Below are positions 18,493 through 27,748 of a stretch of DNA of 41,787 nt, in pieces. The notes under the pieces were generated by a model. That model was not told where the DNA came from and made no database searches. It saw nothing but the letters and a program-made list of their open reading frames with translations. This stretch comes from Psychromonas sp. MB-3u-54. Lineage in GTDB: Bacteria > Pseudomonadota > Gammaproteobacteria > Enterobacterales > Psychromonadaceae. The DNA is taken from positions 1 through 41,787 of the forward strand of contig NZ_PJBP01000129.1 in assembly GCF_002836415.1 (NCBI RefSeq), written 5' to 3'. A program made the translations under genes and the position numbers. Position 1 is the stretch's first letter. Every line of letters begins with the position of its first letter.

Positions 18493-21255
18493 ATGAAGTT
18501 AATAAACTATCAGTTTGAAACAATAAATGATTTAGAGTTTTTTATAGATGAAAATCTCAACGAAGCTGGTATTTCTATTTTAATTCAAGTTTTTAGTGGT
18601 GATTTGAATATCGATAATGTTCAGCAAGTGTTAGATAGTTTAAAGTTCAAACTCCCACATGCGACTATTATCGGTTGCTCAACGGCGGGCGAGATAGCTT
18701 CTGGCGTTAGCAAAAATAATACTATTCAACTTTCTTTCTCTCTTTTTGCAAAAACCAATTTTCAACTCTTTTATTACCCGCAAACAAATTTTATAACGGG
18801 TGAGAAAGCGTCAGCTGAAATTTATTCTCAAAATACCAAAGCCGTTATTGCTTTTAATGAGACATTTAAAGGTGATGCTGAACTTTTTTTAGAAGGGCTT
18901 TCATCTAAAAAACAAAATATCCCCCTATCCGGCGGAAACGCTGGTGATAATCTTTTATATGAGAAAACCTTTGTCATCTATGATGATAAAATTTATTTTG
19001 AGGGTATCGTCCTGTGTGCGCTGAATAGCGACAGCTTATATGCACACTCAAATTATTCCTTCAGCAGTGTGTCTATCGGTACAGAAATGATTGTTACTAA
19101 GGCTGTGGGTAATATTATCTATGAGATAGATTACACGCCTGTCCATAAAATTTACCAATACTATTTGGGAGAGAATATTTTAGATGATTTCCCCCTCAGT
19201 GCCGTAGAATTTCCACTGCTAAAAATAGAAGATGAAATTAGTGTTGCCAGAGTAGCAATGAGCATGACGGAAGAGGGGGGATTTATATATGCAGGTCATT
19301 TTAAAAATGGCGATAAAGTAAATTTTTCAATAACAAACAATGCAGATATATCCTTAAAATCATATGATTTATATAGCAGAATAATGTGTAATCCGGTTGA
19401 AGCTACCTACGTTTATTCATGCGTGAGCAGAAAAACATTCCCCAAAAAGTTTTTGGATTATGAACTTGGATTGATTGAAAAAATTGCCCCTTCGAGTGGA
19501 TTTTTCTGCTATGGAGAGTTTTTTCATTCAAAAATAAAAAATCAACTTTTAACTGTCACTACAACAACGTTGAGTTTGTCTGAAGCAGACATTGTCCAAA
19601 ACAAAGATGAGATTCCAGAAAATATAAGCAGCAGTAATATGCTAAATTCACTTGTACACTTAGTTAATGTCTCAGATAAGAACTTAAATCAATATAAACA
19701 ACTTTTAGATAAGAGTTCTATTGTGTCAAAGGCTGACACGCAGGGGAATATTATTTATGTCAATGATAATTTTTGTAAAATTTCAGGCTACTCCAGAGAA
19801 GAACTGATTGGAAAAAACCACAGTATAGTAAGGCATCCGGGTAACAGTAATAGCATATTTAAAAATATGTGGACGACTATCACCGCTAAAAGAGTCTGGA
19901 AAGGCACGCTAAAAAATCGTGCAAAAGACGGCTCCACATACTATGTGAAGACGTTAATAATGCCTATTCTAGATGACTATGGACAGATTGTAAGTTATAT
20001 AGCGTCAAGAACCGATGTCACAGAACTAATAAAAAAAGACGAAATTATTAAACTACAGTATAAAGATAAGCTAACCGGTTTAGAAAATAGAAGTGCACTT
20101 ATAGACAAACTAGAAAACGTCAAGAGTGAAAAGGTTACGCTTATCCTTATTAATATAGACAGATTTTCTGATATTAATGATTACTACGGCTATGAAAAAG
20201 GTGATAAAACCTTGGAACATTTTGCCTCTGTTCTTAAAAGTAAATATTCTGACGTTTTTAGAATAAGTGGAGATGAGTTTGCTGTTTTTTGCGAAGAGCC
20301 ATTAGATAAACACAAAAAAAATACTATAGCAGAGTTGATTACTGACCTGGAGAATGAAGAGTATAATATACTAGCCGATAAAATCACTTTGCTTTTATCT
20401 TGCGGGGCGGCTAATGGCACAAAAAATGAGATATACAATCTTGCCCATATGGCTTTAAAAGAAAATAAAAAAGACAATAATATAGTTACTTTTTTTAATG
20501 ATAATATGAATTTATACAACAAAATAGCCGAAAATATAAAAGTGATAGCAAGTATAAAAGAGGGAATCCTTAACGATAAATTTGTGCCGTTTTATCAAGG
20601 CATATTTAATAATAAAACTAAAAAAATAACTAAATATGAGTGTCTGATTCGCTTGAAAGAAGAAAATGATAAAGTCCTGACGCCGTTCTTTTTTCTGGAA
20701 CATGCTAAAAAAGCGAAGCTTTATCATAAGCTTACTATGATTATGATCAGGAAATCATTTGAAAAGTTTGCAGACAATAACTGTGATTTTTCTATCAATT
20801 TTACACTTCAAGATATTCAATCCGTGACCGTTGTAAGGATGTTGATGGCTTATCTTGAGCGGTATCAATGCGGAAATAGATTAATTATAGAAATAGTAGA
20901 GTCTGAAGGAATAGAAAAATTTGATGAACTGTCAGTTTTTATAAAACGTATTAAAAAATACGGTTGTAAAGTGGCTATAGATGATTTCGGATCAGGCTAT
21001 TCTAACTTTAATTATTTATCAAAATTAGATGTGGACTATATAAAAATAGATGGCTCTTTAATCCAAAATATAGATAATGACTCCGCTCAACTTGCAACCG
21101 TTGAAAGTATTTTACTTTTTGCTAAAAAGATGAATATAAAGACGATTGCTGAATTTGTTGAGACAAAAAACATTTATGAGATTTTAAATGATTTAGGCGT
21201 TGATTTTTCCCAAGGGTACTATTTTTCTAAACCACAAGAAGAAATCGAACAATAA
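18493..21255 (+). CDS. FIST-PAS-GGDEF-EAL sensory protein
   Basis: A 920-aa soluble sensor. Residues about 20-215 are a FIST N domain (ATIIGCSTAGEIASG) and 215-370 FIST C (PSSGFFCYGEFFHS), proposed small-ligand sensors; 395-515 is an Aer-like PAS domain (GYSREELIGKNHSIVRHP). The GGDEF domain has SGDEF (592-596) and lacks an obvious inhibitory site, so cyclase activity is doubtful. The EAL domain has ECLIR (716-720), EIVESEG and DDFGSGYSNFNYL, keeping the key acidic residues, so phosphodiesterase activity is likely. Codon use is very AT-rich (many ATA and AGA codons) unlike its neighbours, and the architecture is common in Campylobacterota, which suggests transfer (inference). Confidence 0.92.
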   Translation: MKLINYQFETINDLEFFIDENLNEAGISILIQVFSGDLNIDNVQQVLDSLKFKLPHATIIGCSTAGEIASGVSKNNTIQLSFSLFAKTNFQLFYYPQTNFITGEKASAEIYSQNTKAVIAFNETFKGDAELFLEGLSSKKQNIPLSGGNAGDNLLYEKTFVIYDDKIYFEGIVLCALNSDSLYAHSNYSFSSVSIGTEMIVTKAVGNIIYEIDYTPVHKIYQYYLGENILDDFPLSAVEFPLLKIEDEISVARVAMSMTEEGGFIYAGHFKNGDKVNFSITNNADISLKSYDLYSRIMCNPVEATYVYSCVSRKTFPKKFLDYELGLIEKIAPSSGFFCYGEFFHSKIKNQLLTVTTTTLSLSEADIVQNKDEIPENISSSNMLNSLVHLVNVSDKNLNQYKQLLDKSSIVSKADTQGNIIYVNDNFCKISGYSREELIGKNHSIVRHPGNSNSIFKNMWTTITAKRVWKGTLKNRAKDGSTYYVKTLIMPILDDYGQIVSYIASRTDVTELIKKDEIIKLQYKDKLTGLENRSALIDKLENVKSEKVTLILINIDRFSDINDYYGYEKGDKTLEHFASVLKSKYSDVFRISGDEFAVFCEEPLDKHKKNTIAELITDLENEEYNILADKITLLLSCGAANGTKNEIYNLAHMALKENKKDNNIVTFFNDNMNLYNKIAENIKVIASIKEGILNDKFVPFYQGIFNNKTKKITKYECLIRLKEENDKVLTPFFFLEHAKKAKLYHKLTMIMIRKSFEKFADNNCDFSINFTLQDIQSVTVVRMLMAYLERYQCGNRLIIEIVESEGIEKFDELSVFIKRIKKYGCKVAIDDFGSGYSNFNYLSKLDVDYIKIDGSLIQNIDNDSAQLATVESILLFAKKMNIKTIAEFVETKNIYEILNDLGVDFSQGYYFSKPQEEIEQ

Positions 21256-21284
21256 AGGTTATTGCCAAAAAAAATATTGCTTTG

Positions 21285-21722
21285 AACGGATGCGAACTGC
21301 CGCTTTATAGCCAATGACGAGCAACATCGAGATCTTTTTTTTGAAAGTAGAAAATAAATGAGGGATTCTTTTTAGAGGGGCGTTCCCAAAGAGCGCTGAG
21401 TATTTTCAATTGACTTTTAGGCCAAAAACGGGCTAAAAACTTCTGTATTGGACTTGATAAAACGATACTGCCAGCTCTCTTGGGGGCATTTTAATGCGCT
21501 TATGCAACCAAAGATAATCTCGACTTTGGTTTGAGTGATAATTGAAAACGGATACTTTCGATCATCGCTTATATTGGGCAGAGTGATCATTGATAGGACA
21601 GGTCCCACATTCTGCGCGCTAATATTTTTGTGCGGACGGACTGTACGACGTTTTTCTGTTAACAGGTTCCAATAATATTTCCCGCTAAATAGCCGCCTAA
21701 TCAATATAATATCAGCAGCCAT
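21285..21722 (-). pseudogene. Decayed alpha/beta hydrolase paralogue 2
   Basis: From ATG 21722 the reading frame MAADIILIRRLFSGKYYWN parallels MGANIVLIRGLFRGKPHWG of the intact gene at 17414, and the RBS region (CTTCAGAAAG) is also conserved. Homology continues through PHKNIS and ISALK but the nucleophile motif SLSMGG is lost, and nucleotide similarity carries on past the stop near 21417 (GAGGGATTCTTTTTAGAGGG and AATGACGAGCAACATCGA match 17670-17760). The frame is open for 112 codons including upstream residues, yet the catalytic core is gone, so it is a pseudogene. Confidence 0.75.
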
Positions 21723-21747
21723 AAATCTTCTTTCTGAAGCCAAAATT

Positions 21748-22737
21748 TTAGCCAAAGATTGGCTGTCCTATTTTTTCGTCCTTTTGTTCGACTACTTTTT
21801 TTATTGAGACATTTCCGGTTCTACATAACGCGACAGATAAGCAGGAAACCCGATTGCGGCCTTCGTGTTTTGCATGATACATCGCATGATCCGCATCTCG
21901 TTGAATATCTACTATCGCTTTATGATGTATCAATTTTGATGCAACCCCAATACTGGCTGTAATACTTATATTTTTATCTGTGCCAATAGTGGGCTGTAAC
22001 TGCTCGATATTAGAACGCAATTTTTCAGCAAAAATCATCGCGCCTGAGATGTCTGTCTCCGGTAGAAAGAGAGAAAACTCTTCGCCGCCAACTCGACCGA
22101 TAAGGTCACTTTCTCTACAAGTTTCTGATATGCAGGCTGAGACTGCTTTAAGAAGGAGATCTCCGGCATGGTGTCCGTATGTGTCATTGATCTTTTTAAA
22201 GTGGTCAAGATCAACAAAGAGAACAGAAAATGGATTATTGTGGCGAAATGCGATACTCATCATTCGCTCACAGACTTGATAATAAGCACGGGCATTTAAT
22301 AAATTGGTTAATGGGTCATTATCGGCTAACAATTTTAATTGTTTATTGGCTTCGGCAAGCTCTCGTTCAATCTTTTTTTGTTTAGTGATATCGGTCAAAG
22401 CAGCCATTACACCAACAGCTAATCCATCTTTGTCACGAACAGGTTTAACCGATGCATAGCATATTTTGTCCCCCATTTTTAATTCTCGATTCGGGACATC
22501 TAATCCTGCATCGAACATACGAAACTCATATTTTATATTCTCTGCGGCTTCTTTGCCAACCTCTTCAACTTTGCGTCCAATAAGGTCGCTTACATTCAGT
22601 CCACTGAGCAATGCCATTTTACGGTTGACTAGGAGCAACCTGCCTTCTCTGTCGGTTAAAGCCATTGCAACGGGCATAGATTCGAAAAGGGTTTCCATAT
22701 CTATATTACCTTGCAGCAGGTCCAATTGTTTAATCAT
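21748..22737 (-). CDS. PAS-GGDEF diguanylate cyclase
   Basis: A 329-aa cytoplasmic protein that probably makes c-di-GMP. An N-terminal PAS domain (METLFESMPVAMALTDREG, about 14-125, ending in the PAC-type ALTDITKQKK) is followed by a helical linker and a GGDEF domain with NDPLTNLLNARAY, FVDLDHFKKINDTYGHHAGD and the active motif GGEEF at 217-221. An inhibitory RESD site lies at 208-211, five residues before it. RBS AAGGGGGA is strong. Its 3' end abuts the decayed hydrolase on the same strand. The signal sensed by the PAS domain is unknown. Confidence 0.92.
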   Translation of the reverse strand: MIKQLDLLQGNIDMETLFESMPVAMALTDREGRLLLVNRKMALLSGLNVSDLIGRKVEEVGKEAAENIKYEFRMFDAGLDVPNRELKMGDKICYASVKPVRDKDGLAVGVMAALTDITKQKKIERELAEANKQLKLLADNDPLTNLLNARAYYQVCERMMSIAFRHNNPFSVLFVDLDHFKKINDTYGHHAGDLLLKAVSACISETCRESDLIGRVGGEEFSLFLPETDISGAMIFAEKLRSNIEQLQPTIGTDKNISITASIGVASKLIHHKAIVDIQRDADHAMYHAKHEGRNRVSCLSVALCRTGNVSIKKVVEQKDEKIGQPIFG

Positions 22738-23094
22738 AAATCCCCCTTAAGAATTATCCTTAATATACAATTTTAATCATTCACGTTTTTTCAAATTTAT
22801 CAGTTTAAGATTTTACTCGCCTGATTTTCTTTATTGGAACTAAAACAAGGAGATTAATGATAACAGAACTGGCCACTGTAGATCCTTCCTGATACTGCAC
22901 TTGCGATGCTCGTCATGAGTATTAACTGATATTTAATAGAAAAATCAGTCACTAATCACTTATTTAGGATTAAAGGTTAATGCCTCGAGAATGGCAAGGG
23001 AGGCCCGCGAAAGTCGGCTGTAGAGAATACACTTCCGCTTATCCGATTAGGCTTGATTTTTGATATCACCACTCCGGGGGTACGGTGGGATGCA
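22738..23094. other. Spacer without recognisable gene
   Basis: About 350 bases between the PAS-GGDEF gene and the third hydrolase relic. It must hold the promoter of the minus-strand cyclase gene. A short frame near 23058 (DITTPGVRWDAMAK) is suggestive of old coding DNA but I cannot place it. Confidence 0.3.
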
Positions 23095-23396
23095 ATGGCA
23101 AAGGGGCGGTGTATTTTTAAATAGTTTTTAGACTGCAAACCTTACTAAAAGGGGCTGATTTTTTTGTACTGGCATTGATAAAAACAACACTGACCAGCTC
23201 ACCTGAATACATTTTGGTCTATTTTAATGCAATTATGTCACTCATAGAGAGTGATATAATATTTGCTTTGGTTTTGGGTGATGCTTGAAAAGGGATACTT
23301 CCGAGCATAGTTTGGATTGACATTTTATAAAATAAGTTCCCGCAATTTGGAATATCAACCGCGCTAATATTGTTGTGTTGACAGGCCATCTCTTGT
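23095..23396 (-). pseudogene. Decayed alpha/beta hydrolase paralogue 3, cut by a MITE
   Basis: Plus-strand text here (AAAGGGGC, TTTTTAAATAGTTTTTAG, TTGTACTGGCATTGATA, GAGAGTGATATAATAT, GGAATATCAACCGCGCTAAT) follows the intact hydrolase at 17750-18050 in order. Many small indels break all frames. The part encoding the N-terminal 30 residues is missing because the homology stops where the MITE at 23398 begins. Confidence 0.75.
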
Positions 23397-23397
23397 T

Positions 23398-23630
23398 ATA
23401 CCAAAGGCATTAATAAAGTGATCCTATTTACTCTTTAAAATTATCCCTAACTGCGTTGTGAGTTTTATTCGGAACATCCTGTTCATCACCACTTTGTGGT
23501 CAGCTAAAGCGGTTCAAAATCGTTCCATACGATTTTTGTGAAGCAGAATAATGATCGAATGTAACTTATGCCTTGTTAGTACTCATTTTTCCTTCGCAAT
23601 CATTGAGCACTTCATTCATTCTTTTGCTAT
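23398..23630. mobile_element. MITE, full-length copy 2
   Basis: A 233-bp non-coding element with ends ATACCAAAGGCATTAAT and ATTCATTCTTTTGCTAT, and an interior matching the copy at 12117-12350 over its whole length (CCCTAACTGCGTTGTGAGTT, CAAAATCGTTCC, CCTTCGCAATCATTGA). It abuts and truncates the third hydrolase relic. Confidence 0.75.
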
Positions 23631-23904
23631 AAGAGAGTTTCAAAAGGTGTTATCGCGACCTGGACAAAAGTGGGCAGGGTGCAATGAAAAATATTAAGGT
23701 GTCGCATATGATGAATAATATGCTTGTCCCCAAAGTGACCTATTTGATGGTGTGTGTGTTGAGGGGACGTTGAATCAGCTAAGAATCTCCACCATCCGCC
23801 GGAGATGGTGATCTAGGAAGACTTTTTCGGTTTTATAGGCTCTTATCAGATTATGTCGTTACCGGCAGATTCTGTGAGTGCAGCTTTACTAAGGAGAAGA
23901 TTAA

Positions 23905-24539
23905 ATGAAAAAGACACTAATTATAGGTGCAGCGGACAAATCGCTAAAATGACGACAAAGCAACTGTTGGCCGAGGGAAAAACAGTGATAGCTTTAGTGC
24001 GCGATAAAGCTAAATTGGCTGATATTTCCAGTGATAAACTACATATTGTTGAAGGGAATTTGGAAAATGACTTCAGCCAGGCGTTTGAAGATTGTGATCA
24101 GGTCATTTTCAGTGCCGGCTCCGGTGGCAAAACAGGTGCTGACAAAACGATGCTCATTGATTTATGGGCGGCATGTAAAGCGGTAGATTACGCAAAAGCG
24201 GCTAATGTGTCACATTTTGTAATGGTCAGCTCTATTGGCGCTGACAATCCTTCTCAAGGTACTGACGAAATGCGGCCTTACATGGTTGCCAAATACATGG
24301 CCGACGAACATTTGATCCGCAGCGGGCTAAATTATACCATGTTCAGACCTGGTTTATTAACAGATAACAACGCCACAGGTAAAGTGCAAACCCTGAGGCC
24401 CGGAAGCAAACAGGAAATGATCATTAACCGCGAGGATGTTGCCAACGTACTGACCTGCGCAATAGGCAAGTTGGAGCTGGGCGGCAAAGTCTTTGAATTA
24501 TTTAACGGCGATAAAATGCTAGCAGATGTATTAAATTAA
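23905..24539 (+). pseudogene. SDR-type NAD(P)-binding protein gene with a frameshift
   Basis: An atypical short-chain dehydrogenase/NAD(P)-binding protein of about 210 residues. The start ATG at 23905 has a strong RBS (AAGGAGA) and gives MKKTLIIGA, the first strand of the Rossmann fold; the rest (SGQIAKMTTKQLLAEG, through VSSIGADNPSQG, PYMVAKYMADEHLI, NYTMFRPGLLTDN) lies one base out of frame. One missing base at about 23933-23936, inside the glycine-rich GASGQIG motif, separates them. The upstream frame stops after 15 codons. Either a recent inactivating mutation or a sequencing error; everything else looks intact. Confidence 0.8.
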
Positions 24540-24852
24540 TTAATTCATTCACTAGACGTTCTCTTTAACTCGCCCGGGGTCACAGGTGAATATCAGGCCA
24601 GTATGATCTTGGCCTTTGTTATTTACGTTTTAACCTCAGTATGAGCCGACTTGAGAGAGGCTTCCATAAATGACGATAACTTACTGATAAATTGCTAAAA
24701 AATTAAAATAAATCACTAATGGGTGGATCTGATATGCAACGCAGCCAACTGCTATGAGTGCCGCAACTAGAATGTTACAGCCATTAACATAATACCAGAC
24801 CTACTCATTGAATTAAAAAGGGCTTTTTGGCGAGATCCCAGTGCATGACAGT
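24540..24852. other. Spacer without recognisable gene
   Basis: About 310 bases after the SDR gene. I see no conserved coding frame, RNA gene or repeat in it. Confidence 0.3.
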
Positions 24853-24881
24853 AAACAGCAGCATAACCGGGTGCTGTTTTT
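24853..24881. terminator. Possible intrinsic terminator
   Basis: Arms AAACAGCA and TGCTGTTTT with an 11-base loop and a T run on the plus strand. It lies between the SDR relic and the convergent DUF523 relic. Confidence 0.45.
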
Positions 24882-24930
24882 ACAACCTTTGGTTTTTAGT
24901 CAAAACGTAATGCATTCATGCTTTGACTTG

Positions 24931-25416
24931 TTAGCTACCTTTATTAAATTTCAGTTGTAGTAGATGGACTTGATGCTGGCTGTAAACTTGTACATTATGT
25001 TCCTTAAGCAGTGCAGTAGTAACGCCATTGCCAACTTTTTCTGAGCAGAGAATGACCATTATAAATGCTGGCACTGCCACATGAGTGACTGTATTCAGTT
25101 AATACCGCAAAGTCTATGTTCTCCACTGACATTTTTCGAGAGCCAATTGTGCCCCAAGCAAAAATTGAGCGCTGAGACTCGAACCATCCCTGTCCAGTAC
25201 CTTAGCGTTACCCGATAATACATTTTACCCAACACCGCATTGAATTTCTGCTGGTATTCTTGGAATGGGCAAACCTGCTGAGACTTCAGGGCAAAATGAA
25301 ACTATTTTATGATTTTTTATGAGCCGGTCAAAGTCGTTATTGGAAGGCTTTAAATCACTGCCGTTATAACGTACTTTGCATCCAAGCATGCATGCACTAA
25401 CCAAAACTTTTGTCAT
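24931..25416 (-). pseudogene. Decayed DUF523 family gene
   Basis: The frame from ATG 25416 gives MTKVLVSACMLGCKVRYNG and FCPEVSAGLPIPRIPAEI, the conserved N-terminal half of DUF523 proteins (about 150-160 aa), then stops after 63 codons. Beyond the stop the other frames still show the rest of the family: KVLDRDGSSL, FLLGAQLALEKC, FAVLTEYSHSCGSASIYNG and GNGVTTALLKEHNVQVYSQ, ending at a stop at 24931. At least one stop and two frameshifts are needed to explain this, so the gene is dead. The family's function is unknown. Confidence 0.85.
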
Positions 25417-25776
25417 ATACTTTGCCCTTTACTTTATAGAAATAGACAACTGTATTTTGTCCTATTGAGGCGTTTATTATAGTTTTTTCAAGCGGTTGAT
25501 TTGCAATATCTCTAACGCATTAGAAATACAATCGAATTCGGGGACATTCAAAATTTTGATACATAAACCTGCCAATTAGGAGCAGCACTGTGCGTTATGC
25601 GGCTGTATAGTGTCTCTCTTTACTTTATTTTCTTGCTATTGATAAGCTATCTTCTTGGTACTGCGAAACTGCATTTCAGTGATTTATCATTACTTGTAGG
25701 CAAAGTAAAATCATTCTCAAATAAGCTTACAATAAAAACCGTAAACAAGCCCGATAGATTATGCTCTGATTAAAAA
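25417..25776. other. 360-bp spacer after the hydrogenase operon
   Basis: AT-rich DNA between hypD's stop and the DUF523 relic. No convincing terminator hairpin, gene or repeat is visible to me. Confidence 0.3.
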
Positions 25777-26925
25777 TTAGAGAGAGTCGATTTTGATTTC
25801 AGAATAGCTATAACGTACATGGCAGGTACCTTCGGGGGAAACCATGCACGGGCCGAAGGGTTTACTCGGGGTGCAGGCTTTTTTAAATAATTTACAATCC
25901 TGCGGCTCTACTTCGCCGAGCATCACTCGGTGACAGAGGCAGCTCGGATGATGGGCTTGCGGCGGATAGGACGGTTTACAGGCAAGCTGTTTTCTGGCGT
26001 CAAGAAAGGCGTATTTATCCTTAAGCACGTAGGCAGAATCTTCCACTTTGTCGATTCCGCGCCACACGCCGGGTTTAAGATCAAACACTTCTTTAAGACA
26101 TTTTTGCGCGATCAGATTGCCCTCATTTTTAATCACGCGGCTGTAGCAGTTAATCACTTGATGCTGATCGTTTTTGATAAGTGTTAACAGTTCGCGAATC
26201 GCCAGCAGGATATCAACGGGTTCAAAACCTGCCGTGGCGCAGGGCAACTTAAATTCGTCGCGCATAAAATCATAAACCCCTAAACCGGTAATGGCCGTTG
26301 CATGGCCCGCCAGCAGAAATCCCTGCAGGCTGTCATCATGGACCTCCATCAATAATTTCAAGACCGGCGGCATATAACGATTGGCGATCAGAAAAAAAAG
26401 GTTTTCCGGGACCCCCGAATGGATCAGTCCGGCAATGCCCGCTGCAGTCGTTTCAAAACCTACCGAGAAAAAAACAAAGGTCTGCTGAGGTGAATGTTGT
26501 GCCAATTTAATCGCATCAAGGGGACTATAGACGACTTTTACACTGCCGCCATTGACTCGGGCTTCCTCTAGGGAGCTGTTAGTTGCAGGCACCCGTAGAA
26601 TATCGCCAAAAGTGAGCAGGGTCACTCCGGGAAGCAGTGCAAGGGTGATAGCTTCATCAATCGACTCTACCGGGCAGACGCAGACCGGGCAACCTGGACC
26701 TGCGATAACCTTAATATGCGCGGGCAAAAATTGGCGGATGGCGTAGCGGACAATGGCATTTTCATGGCCGCCGCAAATATGCATGATTTTTAGCGGGGCC
26801 ATTCGCGCTGCGAGTAATTTTATCTCCTGCGTCAGCCTATTAACAATCTCCCGGTCTTTAAAGGCATCCGGATTGAATTTTTTATGTATTGTCATTCGCT
26901 TCATATGTGTTGTCATCCTGGTCAT
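25777..26925 (-). CDS. hypD: Hydrogenase maturation protein HypD
   Basis: HypD is the iron-sulfur scaffold that, with HypC, carries Fe(CN)2CO during NiFe-site assembly. The family motifs are present: HICGGHENAI with C51, GPGCPVCVCP, SVGFETTAAG, AGHATAITG, and C-terminal cysteines that bind the 4Fe-4S cluster (SCLCHRVMLGEVEPQDC). Length is 382 aa from the first ATG. The N-terminus has several ATGs (26925, 26916, 26904, 26895); the family starts nearer the last, so the true protein may be about 372 aa. It overlaps the end of the upstream gene by 14-44 bases and is the last gene of the operon. Confidence 0.96.
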   Translation of the reverse strand: MTRMTTHMKRMTIHKKFNPDAFKDREIVNRLTQEIKLLAARMAPLKIMHICGGHENAIVRYAIRQFLPAHIKVIAGPGCPVCVCPVESIDEAITLALLPGVTLLTFGDILRVPATNSSLEEARVNGGSVKVVYSPLDAIKLAQHSPQQTFVFFSVGFETTAAGIAGLIHSGVPENLFFLIANRYMPPVLKLLMEVHDDSLQGFLLAGHATAITGLGVYDFMRDEFKLPCATAGFEPVDILLAIRELLTLIKNDQHQVINCYSRVIKNEGNLIAQKCLKEVFDLKPGVWRGIDKVEDSAYVLKDKYAFLDARKQLACKPSYPPQAHHPSCLCHRVMLGEVEPQDCKLFKKACTPSKPFGPCMVSPEGTCHVRYSYSEIKIDSL

Positions 26926-27748
26926 CCCGTTTATTTTTTTGCTGAATATTGCCTGCCGCGGCGTTTAGAAATAAGGGCTGCTGGTGGCCGTTCTTTTCTA
27001 CAAAACGGCCTCTTGCCGATTCAAATTCCGGATGATTGCAGCAGTCTTTCATCTTTTCTAATTCCAGTTTTACCTGGGTTTCCATCTGTGCAAGTAAGTG
27101 ATGATTAAGCACGCTTTTGGCTGCCAGGCGGGCATTGATATTGGTTGAGGCTAAATATTCGGCTTTGGCGGTTATATTCTCTTCAAAAGTATCGGGCTCA
27201 CCATCAATGATCTGATGAATCAATCCCAGACGCAGGGCCTCGGCGGCTGAGACGGGGCTGGCCTCATAGATCAGTTTTTGAGTAAAACCATAGCCTATGA
27301 TGGCGGGTAAAAGTACCGACCAATACTCAGAGCCGCACAGCCCTAAATTTGCATAGGAGGGATTGAGTACTATGTTTTTCCGGGCATAGCGCAGGTCAGC
27401 TGCAATTGCCAGCATCACACCGCCGGCAGAAGCTGAGCCCTGCAGGGCACTAATCACCAATTTAGTGTTGGCGGTTAAAACAGCATGCACTATGTTGTTC
27501 AATGCTTTGAGGTTTTTATAAGCAAGAATAGAAGCGTTGTATTGCAGATGAACGGCATTTAAGTCAATTCCGTTGGAAAAAAAATCAGGCCCTCCCCAGA
27601 GAATAATGACTTTGCAGGCATGATCTTCTTTGGCAAGTTCAATGGTGTGCAAAAGCTGCCGGCAATGGCTTAAATCCATCGCGCCGTTATGGATAGGAAA
27701 TTTAATATGTCCCACATTGTTGCGTGCTTGATAGCTGATTTCCTGCAT
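26882..27748 (-). CDS. hoxX: HoxX C-terminal half (crotonase-like domain) as a separate gene
   Basis: A 288-aa enoyl-CoA hydratase/isomerase-type protein. It matches the C-terminal half of HoxX: FPIHNGAMDLSHC, VIILWGGPDFFSNGIDLN, ALQGSASAGGVMLAIAADL and GSEYWSVLLP are HoxX-type rather than generic crotonase motifs. In known HoxX this domain works with the N-terminal formyltransferase domain to release CO from formyl-THF-derived formyl-CoA for the NiFe active site. Here the two domains are separate genes in the same frame, split by stops and a 68-bp tandem array. The ATG at 27748 has only a weak, distant RBS. The acidic tail (KRDDQDDNTYEANDNT) overlaps hypD. Confidence 0.9.
   Translation of the reverse strand: MQEISYQARNNVGHIKFPIHNGAMDLSHCRQLLHTIELAKEDHACKVIILWGGPDFFSNGIDLNAVHLQYNASILAYKNLKALNNIVHAVLTANTKLVISALQGSASAGGVMLAIAADLRYARKNIVLNPSYANLGLCGSEYWSVLLPAIIGYGFTQKLIYEASPVSAAEALRLGLIHQIIDGEPDTFEENITAKAEYLASTNINARLAAKSVLNHHLLAQMETQVKLELEKMKDCCNHPEFESARGRFVEKNGHQQPLFLNAAAGNIQQKNKRDDQDDNTYEANDNT

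Noticed and set aside
18592-19600. FIST domain as a separate sensor gene
   Set aside because: The frame is continuous into PAS-GGDEF-EAL with no stop or internal RBS.
23853-23934. In-frame upstream start for the SDR gene
   Set aside because: The first Rossmann strand (MKKTLIIGA) with a strong RBS is in the other frame, so the upstream extension is not a real N-terminus.
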